Source of the DNA: Echinostoma caproni
Lineage: Eukaryota > Platyhelminthes > Trematoda > Plagiorchiida > Echinostomatidae
NCBI GenBank assembly: GCA_900618425.1
Contig: UZAN01042737.1
Coordinates: 1 to 18,555, forward strand
Length of the DNA: 18,555 nt
Direction: 5' to 3'
The translations under genes were made by a program, and so were the position numbers. Within the stretch, counting starts at the first letter, position 1; every line of letters begins with the position of its first letter. The notes below the pieces were generated by a model. That model did no database searches. It was not told where the DNA came from and saw only the letters and a program-made list of their open reading frames with translations. Below are positions 1 through 8,572 of the stretch, one piece after another.

Positions 1-305
1 GGTTAGCCGGAAGCTGTACCGCGGTGCGTGAGTATTCGTTGCACGATCACCACAGAAAGCTTGATACAAATTCTCAAATGTTAACTGATCTTCAGTCGAC
101 CTTCAGTTCTGTTTTGTCTGACTGCTGAAAAAAGAGAATTCCTTTCACGATCATCTGAGCCACACAAACTACCACGTAGAACAAATGCAAGCAAATTGTT
201 CAATCCGCATTACAGAGCAGAAATACCTTTGTGAATCACATGTACTAATCCGCTCCGGTTTTTGTGCTAGCTGTATCAGGTGAGACTCAAATAGAAATAA
301 GACAG

Positions 306-511
306 CTGACGATAAAGGAACTCAACACGGAGGGAAAACTGCATCCAGCAAAACATACCACACCCCAGTCAAAATAGTGAACTACGAGAATGGAGTCAGA
401 GCAACTGAAGAAAATCAACATGAAACAGCTTTAATTAGCTTTGAAATGAGCACATTGACAATAGTATTAATGTTGTTAGGACTAATGATAACATTACTTG
501 TACTTCGGTAA
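306..511 (+). CDS. Probable terminal exon of a plus-strand gene with C-terminal membrane anchor
   Basis: One frame is open from a possible acceptor (ataagacag, ending at 305) to a TAA stop at 509-511. It encodes a hydrophilic stretch containing the segment PVKIVNYENGVRATEENQ. It ends in a hydrophobic helix, STLTIVLMLLGLMITLLVLR, directly before the stop. That layout, a soluble region and then about 20 hydrophobic residues with only Arg after them, is typical of a tail-anchored protein or the last membrane span of a single-pass protein. I do not recognise the family. Codon use looks coding-like, and the opposite strand is not obviously better. The exon start is inferred from an AG without a strong pyrimidine tract, so it may lie elsewhere. 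Upstream exons would be outside or at the very edge of the window. Confidence 0.4.
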
Positions 512-1073
512 ATCGCTAATCCACACACCGTATGACTTACTAGTTGAAGTGAATTTTAAGCTGGCTTTGTCATTATCGGTTTCATGATGTTGTGTTCAGC
601 TTATCAAACATCTCTTTGATTCTTGTACTGAGCAAAAGCCGTTGAACACCGGAGCAAACAGTTGTGTGCAATTGAATTGAACTAGTCCACTTGCAAAAAA
701 ATCAATCATAAGGATAGATAAAACAACACTTCATAATCGTGAGATGCCCACTTTTCTCGACAATGATAGACCAGCATTTTAGAATGTCTCGAATTTTTAT
801 CCAGTGCAATTTGACTTTTTATCCAACTGATAAAACCCTCATGATCCCTGAGTTTGGAACCATTGATGGGCTTAATCGCATCGAACTACTGTGTGTGTGC
901 GTGAACTAAAGTGAATAATTTGGGGACGGACGATACATTTGTGATGTGTTTTCTCCCTTTCCCCTCCAGGGTTAATGACTATCTGCTTGCGTGTATGAGC
1001 ATATACACCGTATTAACATAAATAACCACTACTACAAACGAGAATGATAAACTGAACATTCCTTTTGATTTAG
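512..1073. other. No gene seen (intergenic or 3' UTR)
   Basis: Nothing protein-like was found on either strand. There is a short GT-rich run near 892-901. If 306-511 is a terminal exon, the first part of this stretch would be its 3' UTR, but no canonical AATAAA polyadenylation signal was found close to the stop. Confidence 0.4.
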
Positions 1074-1337
1074 ACGGTGAATTTTTGGATTAGCCCATTC
1101 AGTTTTTCAGAGGCACCAAGCACTGTTGATGAAACAGCTGTCCAGTACTCTTTGTCAGTTATCACGAACAATTCCTTTTGCTTATCTCGTCACCTTAGTC
1201 TCAAGTTTCGTAATCTGAAGCAATATACAGCACTCAGGTTACCGTTCTTGGTTGTCACTATTCGACTGGGCCGCAGTTGCTGCATACTAATGACAAACTT
1301 CACCGGAACTCAAATGCGATTAATGATTTCAAACTAA
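1074..1337 (+). CDS. Possible exon, unidentified
   Basis: An 87-codon frame opens right after a good-looking acceptor (ccttttgatttag, AG at 1072-1073) and runs to TAA at 1335-1337. The translation begins TVNFWISPFSFSEAPSTVDE and is rich in Ser, Leu and Thr, with no recognisable domain. No upstream exon could be paired with it, and it has the same orientation as the 306-511 exon but lies after that exon's stop. It is either an exon of a separate small gene or a chance frame. Confidence 0.22.
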   Translation, partial: TVNFWISPFSFSEAPSTVDETAVQYSLSVITNNSFCLSRHLSLKFRNLKQYTALRLPFLVVTIRLGRSCCILMTNFTGTQMRLMISN

Positions 1338-2450
1338 TCATTAGATCTATAAATAAAGCTGATTGATGAAACAATCAAACAAATGAATCAACTTCAACAA
1401 CAGGATCGCCAGTATTGGTGTTTGCTTGGGAAACGACACTTCATGAAGGCACAGCCAAATCAAGCTAATGTCGCTTCTCGGTAAAATCGAGATCGGACAG
1501 CTCACAGACGACGCGATTAATACCTTTTAATTTCGTTGGCATACCCTATGGAAGGAAAAAAATAAAAGATCTATCACCGGGTCGAAAACCACCTATGAAA
1601 AGTATATTAACGAAGGTTTATCAGTCGCAGCGATCACGATGTAGAAAATCCCTTGTCCATAACTGGATCTCAAAAACACATTTACTTCTTCATCAATTTG
1701 AACAAGTCCTGTATCTCGTTTTATTAAAATGATTACCGGGGTGATGCGTCGGTGCATGTCGGCACGTATGTACTTAGCGTGAATAAGAGTGAAATAAAGC
1801 TAAATGTACATCGATCGGGGCCAAATGAAAAGACGTTTTATATACCCATTACATATCAGCCTAGCATGAATCACACATGGTGATGCTGCAGCATGAGCGC
1901 AAACCTATTACCGTTCACATGGTAAACAGCGTGTGTGATCACTGTAATGTTGACAAGCCCTGATCCAGTAGGGTCTCGCATGTAAATTACTGTTTTTTTT
2001 ACCTTCGACGCACTCATACTTTGTATAGTACTTTTCTCCATTCACCTGTATCTGGTCTAGCACAGAATAAAGAACCAACCCTTAAACAGGAATTTGCCTT
2101 TCCAAACTTTTTTCCTAATCAATTGAGCCTCCAGTTTCTTATAGAAAACTAAGAAATCAGCCGAATGTGTTTGGATCTAAGTTACGTGCAATAAAAACGA
2201 GACTGTGGAGGTTCAAAGGAACAGTCCTAGCAGAAAAGGGGAAACGTATTTCCAACGGCGGTGTAATCCATAATAGATTGATTTACTTTTCTACTTTTAA
2301 ACTACTATCTCCTGCGTTGGGATATGTCGGCTTCGTGGATGTGTTGAGGTCTGCAGCTAAGCTGATGTCCTGGGCAATCTAATCATTGTGCCAGTCACGC
2401 ACTTAAACCCCATTTGTATAACTAGACCACCTACATCCTTTATGAATTAA
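1338..2450. other. No clear gene; probable intergenic / 3' flank of the minus-strand gene
   Basis: The stretch holds a perfect 12-bp palindrome ATGCTGCAGCAT at 1883-1894. That palindrome sits inside a larger inverted pair, ATCACACA at 1870-1877 and TGTGTGAT at 1932-1939. A 71-codon plus frame at 2167-2382 has no supporting signal. The minus-strand gene model ends at 2451, so the upper end is its likely 3' UTR; the AT palindrome around 2446-2457 overlaps the stop. I cannot pick a convincing polyadenylation site. Confidence 0.4.
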
Positions 2451-2576
2451 TTAATTAAAATCTTTAGCTCCAAAGCGAAGATCCCGTTTCGGATAAGGTT
2501 TTCGCAGCAAAATCTTTCTTATGAATCCTGTCCCTGTGTGACGAAGGACATGGTCGAACCCCTGACAACGGCAGAA
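2451..2576 (-). CDS. Last exon of the minus-strand host gene (unidentified protein)
   Basis: On the minus strand an acceptor with a pyrimidine tract (tgtttctccag, AG at 2578-2577) opens a frame that joins exon 2656-2813 in phase 0. It runs 41 codons to TAA at 2453-2451. The encoded end is basic: it begins FCRCQGFDHVLRHTGTGF and finishes RDLRFGAKDFN. The alternative is to read through the upstream donor: the unspliced frame is also open and ends at 2464, giving a different tail. I prefer splicing because the donor GTAAGT and this acceptor are both near consensus and the 79-nt intron fits the other introns here. The protein family is not recognised. Confidence 0.42.
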   Translation of the reverse strand, partial: FCRCQGFDHVLRHTGTGFIRKILLRKPYPKRDLRFGAKDFN

Positions 2577-2655
2577 CTGGAGAAACAAGGATGAACTCTC
2601 TATATCCCTCAATATTCAGGGACAGTCGAGGTTGAAAAGCAATCATATCACTTAC

Positions 2656-2813
2656 TTCCAACCATATATCACAGGCATTAGCTGTCGAAGGATCCCGTTG
2701 GTGCGTATTGTGCTCTTTCATTAAAGTCGAATGTAGCACCAAAGTCGATAAATCAAGTAAAAGTTGCCTGTCTGAATATATGATAGTCATAGAAATCGTT
2801 GTATAGTGAAGAT
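2656..2813 (-). CDS. Exon of the minus-strand host gene
   Basis: The acceptor gactgtttttaccag (AG at 2815-2814) opens a 158-nt block: 2 nt, then 52 codons. It ends at the consensus donor GTAAGT (GT at 2655-2654). The translation starts LHYTTISMTIIYSDRQLLLD, followed by a Leu-rich stretch. It ends in NACDIWLE, which looks like amphipathic helix material of the HEAT/armadillo type, though that is only an impression. The 79-nt intron to the next exon is itself open in frame, so an unspliced reading cannot be excluded. It begins in a phase that does not match the proposed end of exon 4769-4978, so another exon probably lies between, or one boundary is wrong. The PLE relic sits just upstream in that intron. 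Confidence 0.42.
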
Positions 2814-2887
2814 CTGGTAAAAACAGTCTTCCCTCCATGAAAAACGACACCACTTTGGACGTGTTCATATGTTTTTTTCAGGTAATA

Positions 2888-2940
2888 ACATCATCAGTGC
2901 TTGTGAAGTGGCAGTGTTCTGCTTGTACCCGTTCATTTAT
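2888..2940 (-). repeat. Left inverted copy of the PLE terminal sequence with eroded hammerhead core
   Basis: This 53-bp block is the reverse complement of 3668-3720, with 4 mismatches counted by eye (92% identity). On the minus strand it carries the same CTGATGATGT as the right arm. Beyond that point the stem II half and the GAAAC strand are not preserved. Inverted partial terminal copies at the 5' end of 5'-truncated insertions are a known feature of Penelope-like elements, whose terminal repeats may be direct or inverted. Confidence 0.7.
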
Positions 2941-2954
2941 ACCGACATACTCAA

Positions 2955-3480
2955 GAAGGAAGGTACCTTCTCAGAGTAGTTGCCCACAATGGCTACACCA
3001 GCAACTTCATCAAAAGAACTCTGACTCAAAGAAAGACAAAAACAACAGGCGGAAAATTGGGAACAATAACGACCCCGCAGTACATCAAGGACGTTGCGGA
3101 AATGACAGCAAGACTGTTCAGATCATATGGAATCGAAGTCGCCCACAAACCAACCGCCTGTCTAAGGAGATTTTTGTCAAAACCAAACGAGAGAACAATG
3201 GAGAACGATAAGAGCAGCGTTATCTACAAAATAAAGTGCAGGAACTGCCTTAAACACTATATCGAATAAACTGGAAGAGAAATGTCAACAAGGATCGGTG
3301 AAAACCAATCGGCCGTTCGGAGACATGACCCACTATCGCTGATTTCCCTCCGCGAATATCAAGAAGGACATCAGCTTGACTTCGAATCAGTGAAAATTAT
3401 CGGCTAAGCCCGGTCAAAACACGCAAGGGAATTTGTCGAGGACTGGCACTCTTCAGTCAATTCAATAAACAGGCACAGGA
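2955..3480 (+). pseudogene. Penelope-like retroelement, 3' coding relic with GIY-YIG endonuclease region
   Basis: The plus frame through 2958-3480 gives the stretch that follows the reverse transcriptase in Penelope-like elements. A linker contains NGYTSNFIKRTL. Then come YIKDVAEMTARLFR, VAHKPTACLRRFL and the GIY-YIG core: VIYKIKC in place of the GIY strand, HYIE in place of YIG, TGREMSTRIGEN with the catalytic-type Arg, RRHDPLSLISL, and KHAREFVEDWHS with a C-terminal Glu. Two in-frame TAA stops interrupt it, at 3267-3269 and 3405-3407, each where family members usually have Gln. The reverse transcriptase itself is absent, so the copy is 5' truncated and dead. It lies antisense to the host gene inside an intron. 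In PLEs the GIY-YIG domain nicks target DNA for target-primed insertion. Identification is from family motifs I recognise. Confidence 0.8.
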
Positions 3481-3667
3481 TCACGTGCACACGCCAATGC
3501 AACACAAGGATCAAAAGACAAAAATGGTCACACCGTGATCTGAGAACGGACGGAAACTGTAATCAGGACGGAAGGTCAATCCCCTCCCCTCCTCGCATCA
3601 GTTCAACGGTGAATCGGGTCGAACAAAATGAGAACAAGGGACAAAAATAGTCGGTGGAAAATAAAAC
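3481..3667 (+). mobile_element. PLE 3' untranslated part
   Basis: This stretch links the decayed GIY-YIG reading frame to the terminal repeat arm. No open frame continues. It is A- and G-rich on the plus strand, with no recognisable domain. Its assignment to the element rests only on position between the coding relic and the right arm. Confidence 0.45.
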
Positions 3668-3760
3668 ACAAACGAACGGATACAAGCAGAACACTGCCAC
3701 TTCGCAAGCACTGATGATGTCACCTGGGCTGGTGATGAAACTATTGCAAACAAATTACCA
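3668..3760 (+). mobile_element. Right terminal arm of the PLE (pLTR-like) carrying a hammerhead motif
   Basis: This arm contains the partner of the left inverted copy (3668-3720) and continues into the hammerhead core. It includes a small hairpin GCAG/CTGC (3686-3697) just before the core. The true 3' end of the insertion is not visible; 3760 is an arbitrary limit after the ribozyme-like segment. Terminal repeats with hammerhead ribozymes are a known property of PLEs across animals. Confidence 0.55.
3711..3741 (+). ncRNA. Hammerhead ribozyme-like core (CUGAUGA ... stem II ... GAAAC)
   Basis: CTGATGA at 3711-3717 is followed by a stem: GUCACC (3719-3724) pairs with GGUGAU (3731-3736), five Watson-Crick pairs and one G-U, closing a 6-nt loop UGGGCU. 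Immediately after comes GAAAC (3737-3741). These are the two conserved strands of the hammerhead catalytic core separated by stem II. One extra U (3718) sits between CUGAUGA and stem II. I could not establish a convincing helix I or helix III, or a proper GUH cleavage triplet: the sequence after GAAAC reads UAUUGCA. The copy is therefore probably decayed or needs a partner repeat. PLE hammerheads are often minimal, with a very short helix III. Confidence 0.6.
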
Positions 3761-3938
3761 ATCTCGGCGAACAGGGGCAATGCAGTTCAGTTCATCCGAG
3801 CAACAACCGATTTTTAATGCTTTGTCAACAATAACACTTACGTAGAATAGCTGCGTCAACCGAAGCTACTATAACGATGAGACTGACATCCCTGTTATTT
3901 GAGCAGATGATTCAGCAACCCTTTTGGTACAGGGAGTA

Positions 3939-4480
3939 TCATGAGTGTTGTCGTCTTTGGAGGAGATTTAGGTTCATTATATGAGACGTAATGATGTGAT
4001 CACTGGGTATACCAGGGTTGACCAACCGACTAAAGCGGTGACATATTTGCCGTGAAACTACAGATTTTGTAACAGCCACGACGTTGGCTATAATTTCCAA
4101 TCTTTTACATGGTTTAAGATCGATCTCGGCTTGCTCAGTAGCACCTGGTTCCACAATACAGCTAGATTGGGAGGAAGAACCGTTGAGGAGGCGGCAGAAA
4201 TGTTCGACCCATTTTCGGAGTCCTTCTCTCCTTGGTTATGTGATGGCAGCTGTTATACCGCAATGAACAAGGGGATCGCATCTTTCGTGGTTCCTATCTC
4301 CATTCTTACTGCAAGTTCCAATCAATATCGTTTACGGTGATTTTTCGCCTAGCATGCAGCTTACCGTTGAACGTTACGGAGATTTGATGGGTTCTAGAGT
4401 CTCGCATCCCTTTCTTCTGGGCAGCGGTTAGGAGTTTTGTTCGAGATCCACTGGTTTCTGCTGTCCATAACAACACTGTA
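3939..4480 (-). mobile_element. LINE relic: linker between endonuclease and RT (RTE-like)
   Basis: On the minus strand, one frame open at 4234-3939 reads WVEHFCRLLNGSSSQSSC at about 4211 downward and then VEPGATEQAEIDLKP. The W-V-E-H-F..LLN motif and the acidic linker mark the region just before the reverse transcriptase in trematode RTE-type LINEs. Further upstream (4480-4370) a decayed part in other frames shows a Q-W-I-S motif and a basic E-E-R-D-A-R-L stretch, typical of the segment after the endonuclease. No RT motifs follow at lower coordinates, where the PLE begins. The relic is truncated on both sides and has stops and frameshifts. It shares the host gene's orientation and lies in its intron. 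Confidence 0.5.
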
Positions 4481-4768
4481 CCATTTTATACACAGGTCGC
4501 AGTCAGCCCGTCGGAGACAGCGTCTGAAGAATCTTGAAATCTTACTTTAATTTCTAGTTTAAAAACCTATATGGTGATTTGTGGTCGAAGTATATGTCGT
4601 GCTCAAAGATGAATCTCGGAGCGAGGACATACCAGTCTGTAGTCCGTGCTCTTGTCACTTCTGTTTACCTCACCGTGATGTTCTTGATTGTTCTCGACCT
4701 ATGCTTATGCCCAACCATGGACCTGAAATGGCGTTTCAGTTCTCTAAAAACAACGGAATTTCACGCAC

Positions 4769-4978
4769 TTTTCCTCGAATGACTGAATTCTGGCATGTAT
4801 CGTGGAAGTTGTTTTTGACCTCCAGATCAGCATTTGAGTTTACGGCATAGACTGCTAGACTGTTCACAATAAACGAAGCAGCATTTACTCTATCAGATCG
4901 TGAGACGGCATCAATCCCATCCAACATCAGAATTAAAATGGAAGCGTTGTGATCCCACTTCATAATATCCATGCATAC
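4769..4978 (-). CDS. Exon of the minus-strand host gene
   Basis: Exactly 70 codons lie between the acceptor attcaatcacag (AG at 4980-4979) and the donor GTGCGT (GT at 4768-4767). The translation is convincingly protein-like: VCMDIMKWDHNASILILM, then LDGIDAVSRSDRVNAASFIV and NSLAVYAVNSNADLEVK. It suggests packed alpha helices, but no family is recognised. It joins exon 5017-5060 in phase 0 across a 38-nt intron. The unspliced frame also stays open past 4769 to a TGA near 4736, so the 3' boundary is less certain than the 5' one. Confidence 0.5.
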
Positions 4979-5016
4979 CTGTGATTGAATAGTATAAGTT
5001 CGATTCGGAATCTTAC
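4979..5016 (-). other. Minimal intron (38 nt)
   Basis: The donor GTAAGA and acceptor AATCACAG enclose only 38 nt. Removing it joins KESLWNSSKLMENK to VCMDIMKW in frame; leaving it in joins a different upstream frame. Introns of about 30-40 nt are known in schistosomes and other flukes. Confidence 0.45.
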
Positions 5017-5060
5017 TTTGTTCTCCATCAACTTTGATGAGTTCCAAAGAGATTCCTTGG
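5017..5060 (-). CDS. Short exon of the minus-strand host gene
   Basis: This 44-nt block (2 nt plus 14 codons, KESLWNSSKLMENK) is followed by the consensus donor GTAAGA and a 38-nt intron. It is preceded by the acceptor tgattcgccag. A second AG five bases on (exon start at 5055) would give phase 0 instead. That alternative is needed if the previous exon ends at 6769. The frame is closed by TAA shortly upstream (near 5090), which supports a splice junction here rather than a longer exon. Confidence 0.42.
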
Positions 5061-6735
5061 CTGGCGAATCAAAATGAGTTGGCAAAGCAAATTATTCAAT
5101 GTATTTGGAATGGTTTTGTAAATAGAAATTAAGATACAGCAGATTCTTAGAGCCACATATGAGACCAGTGATAAACTGAATTCCAAACTTAATTGTAGTT
5201 AATATTAAATGTTAAAGTAAACAGTTGAGAAGATAGAATGAAATAATCTTCCAGAAATAATATCTTCCCAAATTTCTGGTGCAGAAGCGAAAATGAATGA
5301 CACAGTTGGTGCCAACAAATAACAATCTTCTTTGTCAGCCACTTCTATGATTGTCATTTTGCATTAAAAAGTGTACTACTTATATTCAACTTAAGTAGAG
5401 AGCATAAAAATTACAAATTCCCGAAAAATTTTCATCTTGTTTCGTTAATTTTCGCGCAGTGTATACTGGTGCCTCAGTAAATTTCAAACACTAAATATTC
5501 CGTTTCAAAGCTACATAAACCAGTAGTTAAAAAATATAGATCATTACCGCAGATACCTGCGGTGCACATATGCTTACAAATTCTGCCCAATCTGCGACCG
5601 CAGTTGACTGCAACATATTTAGCAGTGAGATGTTCTGGGGACAACCTACTTGACCTGACTGAAAGTCAATCAACACCCTGACAGAGCCTGATTTAACCCA
5701 CACAGAAATCTACGCGAAATATCGGTAGTTTTTAAATATTTGTTCTCTGCAGCAATGAGACTAAGAAAGAATTCGATATAAACGGTTTGAGGATCCGACT
5801 ATTTTGATGCACCTGTATAGTCACACAACCGACACCAAGGACAGAGAGCTGTCTTTAGTCGTCCACTCTTCCCTGAAAAATGTGAGGTGTGAAACTAAAT
5901 TCAACCTATAGCACCCTAAAATCACACGGAGGTACGAATAACACCCGATAAGAGCTTTCTTCAGTCCCACGACAATACCGGAGAAAAAGAATCGCGTGTC
6001 TAAGTTGAACATCCATCATAAGATACTTTACACGAAAATAAATCCAGTAACCAACAAAGACGAACAATAAACTGTTCACATTAGTGCAGTAGAAAGGAAG
6101 TCACACTGATGACGCACCGTACTTAGATGATATCTCAAAAGACAACCAATATGATGGTAAGTGTTATGTGTCATGAAAACGTTTGTATGACGGACTAGGG
6201 TATTCATCCATGCACATAACGGCGATAAAGTACGAGCCAACCGTGTTTGGATCTATTCAGGTCAATCTGATCATGCTTTATGAGCCAAAAAATTGGGAAT
6301 TTTCATAATCCATCGGTTTTTATTAAAGCACAGACCTATAAGATGTTTCATTGTTATTTCAGAGGCTTTGATTAAATTTTGACCAACCAAATTCTGTTGT
6401 GATATCAACCTCAGATGGCATGAGAAGGAATTGAGGTTACTTTATCTTTTCGAAATAAGACCATTCATTTCCGAGTGTAAAACTCTACTGAAATTGCATG
6501 CGTCCAACAGGAACAGCATAATAACGAATCAGGGCGTTGAAAACCGCTAACGGATAGACATGAACATAGTTGAACTTCAAGTAGTGAAATGACTGAGGCA
6601 CGTTGCACTTCTTCATGGAGGTGGGTTAGGCTGTCAGCATTATTTCATGGAGAGAGAAAATAAAGCTGGCAGGTACCTCGCTCACGAGACTGAAGAAAAG
6701 AGCCCACCACGAGGGATTGAACGAAGTATGTTGCG
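5061..6735. other. Probable intron of the minus-strand gene; no recognisable element
   Basis: AT-rich, with no domain-like frame. A 63-codon minus frame at 5821-6012 (containing LKKALIGCYSYLRVILGCYR) is Leu/Tyr-rich and may be a shadow of an old repeat, but no motif is certain. If the host gene model is right this is a 1.7-kb intron. Confidence 0.35.
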
Positions 6736-7052
6736 TTAGGCTTCCGTTGTTGTAGCACATAAATTTACAATGCCGATTACCACACCATCATTGGTACACT
6801 TTCGACAACACGGTTCCTCATTCTGACTAAATAACCAGTCCTTCAAGTAGTCAGATGAACTTTCACACACAGCATCCAGGCCCACAGGGTTACTGTAAGT
6901 TTGAATTAAGTTACGCGGGGTGGAGTCGCAAACACGAATTAATGCATTACGCGTCAAGTTAGGGATGCATTTAAACTGGGAAGAACCAACAGCAGTACCT
7001 GCGATAGAACTCGCTTGGACCCTCGACGCAGTGTACGGTTTTATAAGCGTGC
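6736..7052 (-). CDS. Exon of the minus-strand host gene
   Basis: The acceptor tgctgatcatttag (AG at 7054-7053) opens a block with 2 nt and then about 104 codons to a TAA at 6738-6736. The translation begins TLIKPYTASRVQASSIAGTA and later contains SSDYLKDWLFSQNEEPCCRK followed by CTNDGVVIGIVN, with a Cys-x-x-Cys-like pair. No family is recognised. The 2-nt entry phase exactly fits the 1-nt overhang left by exon 17578-17051, across a 10-kb gap. In-frame donors GTAATC and GTAAAT (exon end at 6769) would let it join exon 5055 in phase 0. Otherwise TAA makes it terminal and the lower exons would belong to another gene. Confidence 0.42.
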
Positions 7053-7263
7053 CTAAATGATCAGCACGACGCAAGCGCAGATAATAATGTAAATGTTTAC
7101 ATAGTTAATGCATGTGTTGTGCATAGGCTCATCAGTCCACACAAATCACCAGATATGCTTGAAAATGGCGTGCTCCATGTAGTACACATGCACAGATGTG
7201 AGACATTTTCACCGTGGTAAGTGTACACTCATACTGTGTGGATGCGTTTCATGGAGCTCCACC

Positions 7264-7538
7264 ATGAGCGCCTCAGAAGAGGAGTTAGAATTAGATCAAA
7301 CTTGATTGCCACCGTCTCCTCTCCCAGTCCCCAAAGATTATTCCGAGCAGATTGACTCGGTTGAGATGATATTCAATCCGATGCGGTCTTTACAAAGAAA
7401 GAAACATCTTCGTTTACAGCAAAATTCAACTTTATCGGGAATACGATAGCACAACCAGTTGCGAACAACAGTGATTTTCTAAACAAGCCAGTAACCGGTA
7501 GTTTCGATCATTCAATTTCCCTGGAGAGCCCTATATAG
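7264..7538 (+). pseudogene. Plus-strand coding relic with a strong start context
   Basis: ATG at 7264 lies in a near-ideal eukaryotic start context (ccaccATGa) and opens MSASEEELELDQT. A TGA at 7303 interrupts, then LPPSPLPVPKDYSEQIDSVE and MIFNPMRSLQRKKHLRLQQN follow in the same frame. At about 7440 the coding-like signal moves to another frame (NTIAQPVANNSDFLNKPV ... SLESPI) and ends at TAG 7536. An acidic start and then a Pro-rich and a basic part look like a real protein. One stop plus one frameshift suggest a pseudogene, a processed copy, or assembly errors. The family is not recognised. It is antisense to the large intron of the minus-strand gene. Confidence 0.35.
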
Positions 7539-8139
7539 TGGACAAAATAGGATAAGAAACGTTAGGCTAATCAGTAACGAATCATACTTACTACATCATA
7601 GTGTTATAGATTCACAAAAACAGTGCCGCGATTCGGAGAGTAGGTATTGGAAGAACATGGATAAAAGGTAAACAGGTTTACAGAGAAAACATGTCATCTG
7701 AGGCAGACAGTTAGAAGATTCATGAAGGGCTCTTGATTAGTGATCGCACAGTTCTACAGGAACGTCGCCCGCTTTGTAATCACAACAGTAAATCCTTCCT
7801 TCGTCTTCAGGTACTGTGAGAATCCGCCAACCACCTCTTCCCGTACGCATCGTGAGTAGTATTTTACGACAGTAGGGAAGTCGGATATCTTGCATGCATC
7901 AACTAGACAGCTATCGGACAATCCTTGAGCATCAATTTGTTTGATTCATAGTTGGGTACACTTTTATGACCGGTTCCCATATGCGATCAAGGGTTACGCC
8001 AGCTAGAATGCCGCCTTATCCTTGGTATGTGGCTGTAAACGATAAGTTTGATCAGACCCCACAATTAACTGGATGAAGAAAAAATCAATTGCAGATGATT
8101 CTTTGTAGTTTAAAAATGCTTGAGTGTGTGGTTTTTACT
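7539..8139. other. No recognisable element
   Basis: Nothing protein-like on either strand beyond short chance frames. It presumably belongs to the large minus-strand intron. Confidence 0.35.
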
Positions 8140-8280
8140 CCTCTTGGTTGGTATGGAATCAGGATTGTATCAAAATCTCCTAAGTGGTTCAGCAATCCAC
8201 TTATAGCACCAGATTTCGGCTCTTCGTTCTCCATTTGACGGGAAAGTACCTCCAACACGAGAAGGTAGTGATTATTTACA
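8140..8280 (+). repeat. Interspersed repeat fragment, copy A
   Basis: Similar by eye to 10770-10915 in the same orientation. Shared words include GTGTG-GGTT, TGGAATCAGG, GGTTCA, a TTATA word, and GGCT followed by the T/C-rich segment that ends in GGGAAA-TAC. Divergence is high, so this is an old family. It lies on one side of the LINE at 8573-10350, with copy B on the other. Confidence 0.5.
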
Positions 8281-8572
8281 CAGCTGACATGTAACCAATT
8301 ACATATGCCACAACATGAAGAAAGAGATGTGACGGAGGATTAAATAAAAATAAACGAATAAGACACTCGCAGCAAATGAGCCATTGACGCCGGTTACCAC
8401 TCACATCTATCAGTGTCTCTAGCCATGAACGTTCGCTGTCCTTGGGACCGGAACCTGGGAATCTAAAGCGTCCTACTACTGCTAGTTTCGAGTTTATGCT
8501 TTAATCGTTCGAGCCCAGGTTAATTATTGCCTACCTTGTGGCCGCTTTTAGTTAGTGTCGGTTTACGCAAAA
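8281..8572. other. Flank between repeat copy A and the LINE tail
   Basis: No frame or motif recognised. It may include the 3' untranslated tail of the LINE, which on the minus strand runs in this direction, but no short tandem tail typical of a LINE end is visible. Confidence 0.3.

Noticed and set aside
1359..1373. A second hammerhead-like word pair (CTGATTGATGAAAC)
   Set aside because: The core is not CUGANGA, there is no room for stem II, and no PLE sequence is nearby.
3267..3407. TAA read as glutamine (a variant genetic code), suggested by TAA at Gln positions in the PLE and a lone TAA in the 12108-12395 frame
   Set aside because: Flatworm nuclear genes use the standard code, the affected frames are relics, and simple CAA-to-TAA transitions explain all three. 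The host gene model also ends at a TAA.
4579..4850. Two overlapping plus frames of 67 and 89 codons
   Set aside because: No splice or start signals, Cys/Leu-rich composition, and the end overlaps antisense to the better-supported minus exon 4769-4978.
5821..6012. Minus frame with a Leu/Tyr-rich helix-like peptide
   Set aside because: No splice signals, phase partner or family motif; kept only as a note within the intron description.
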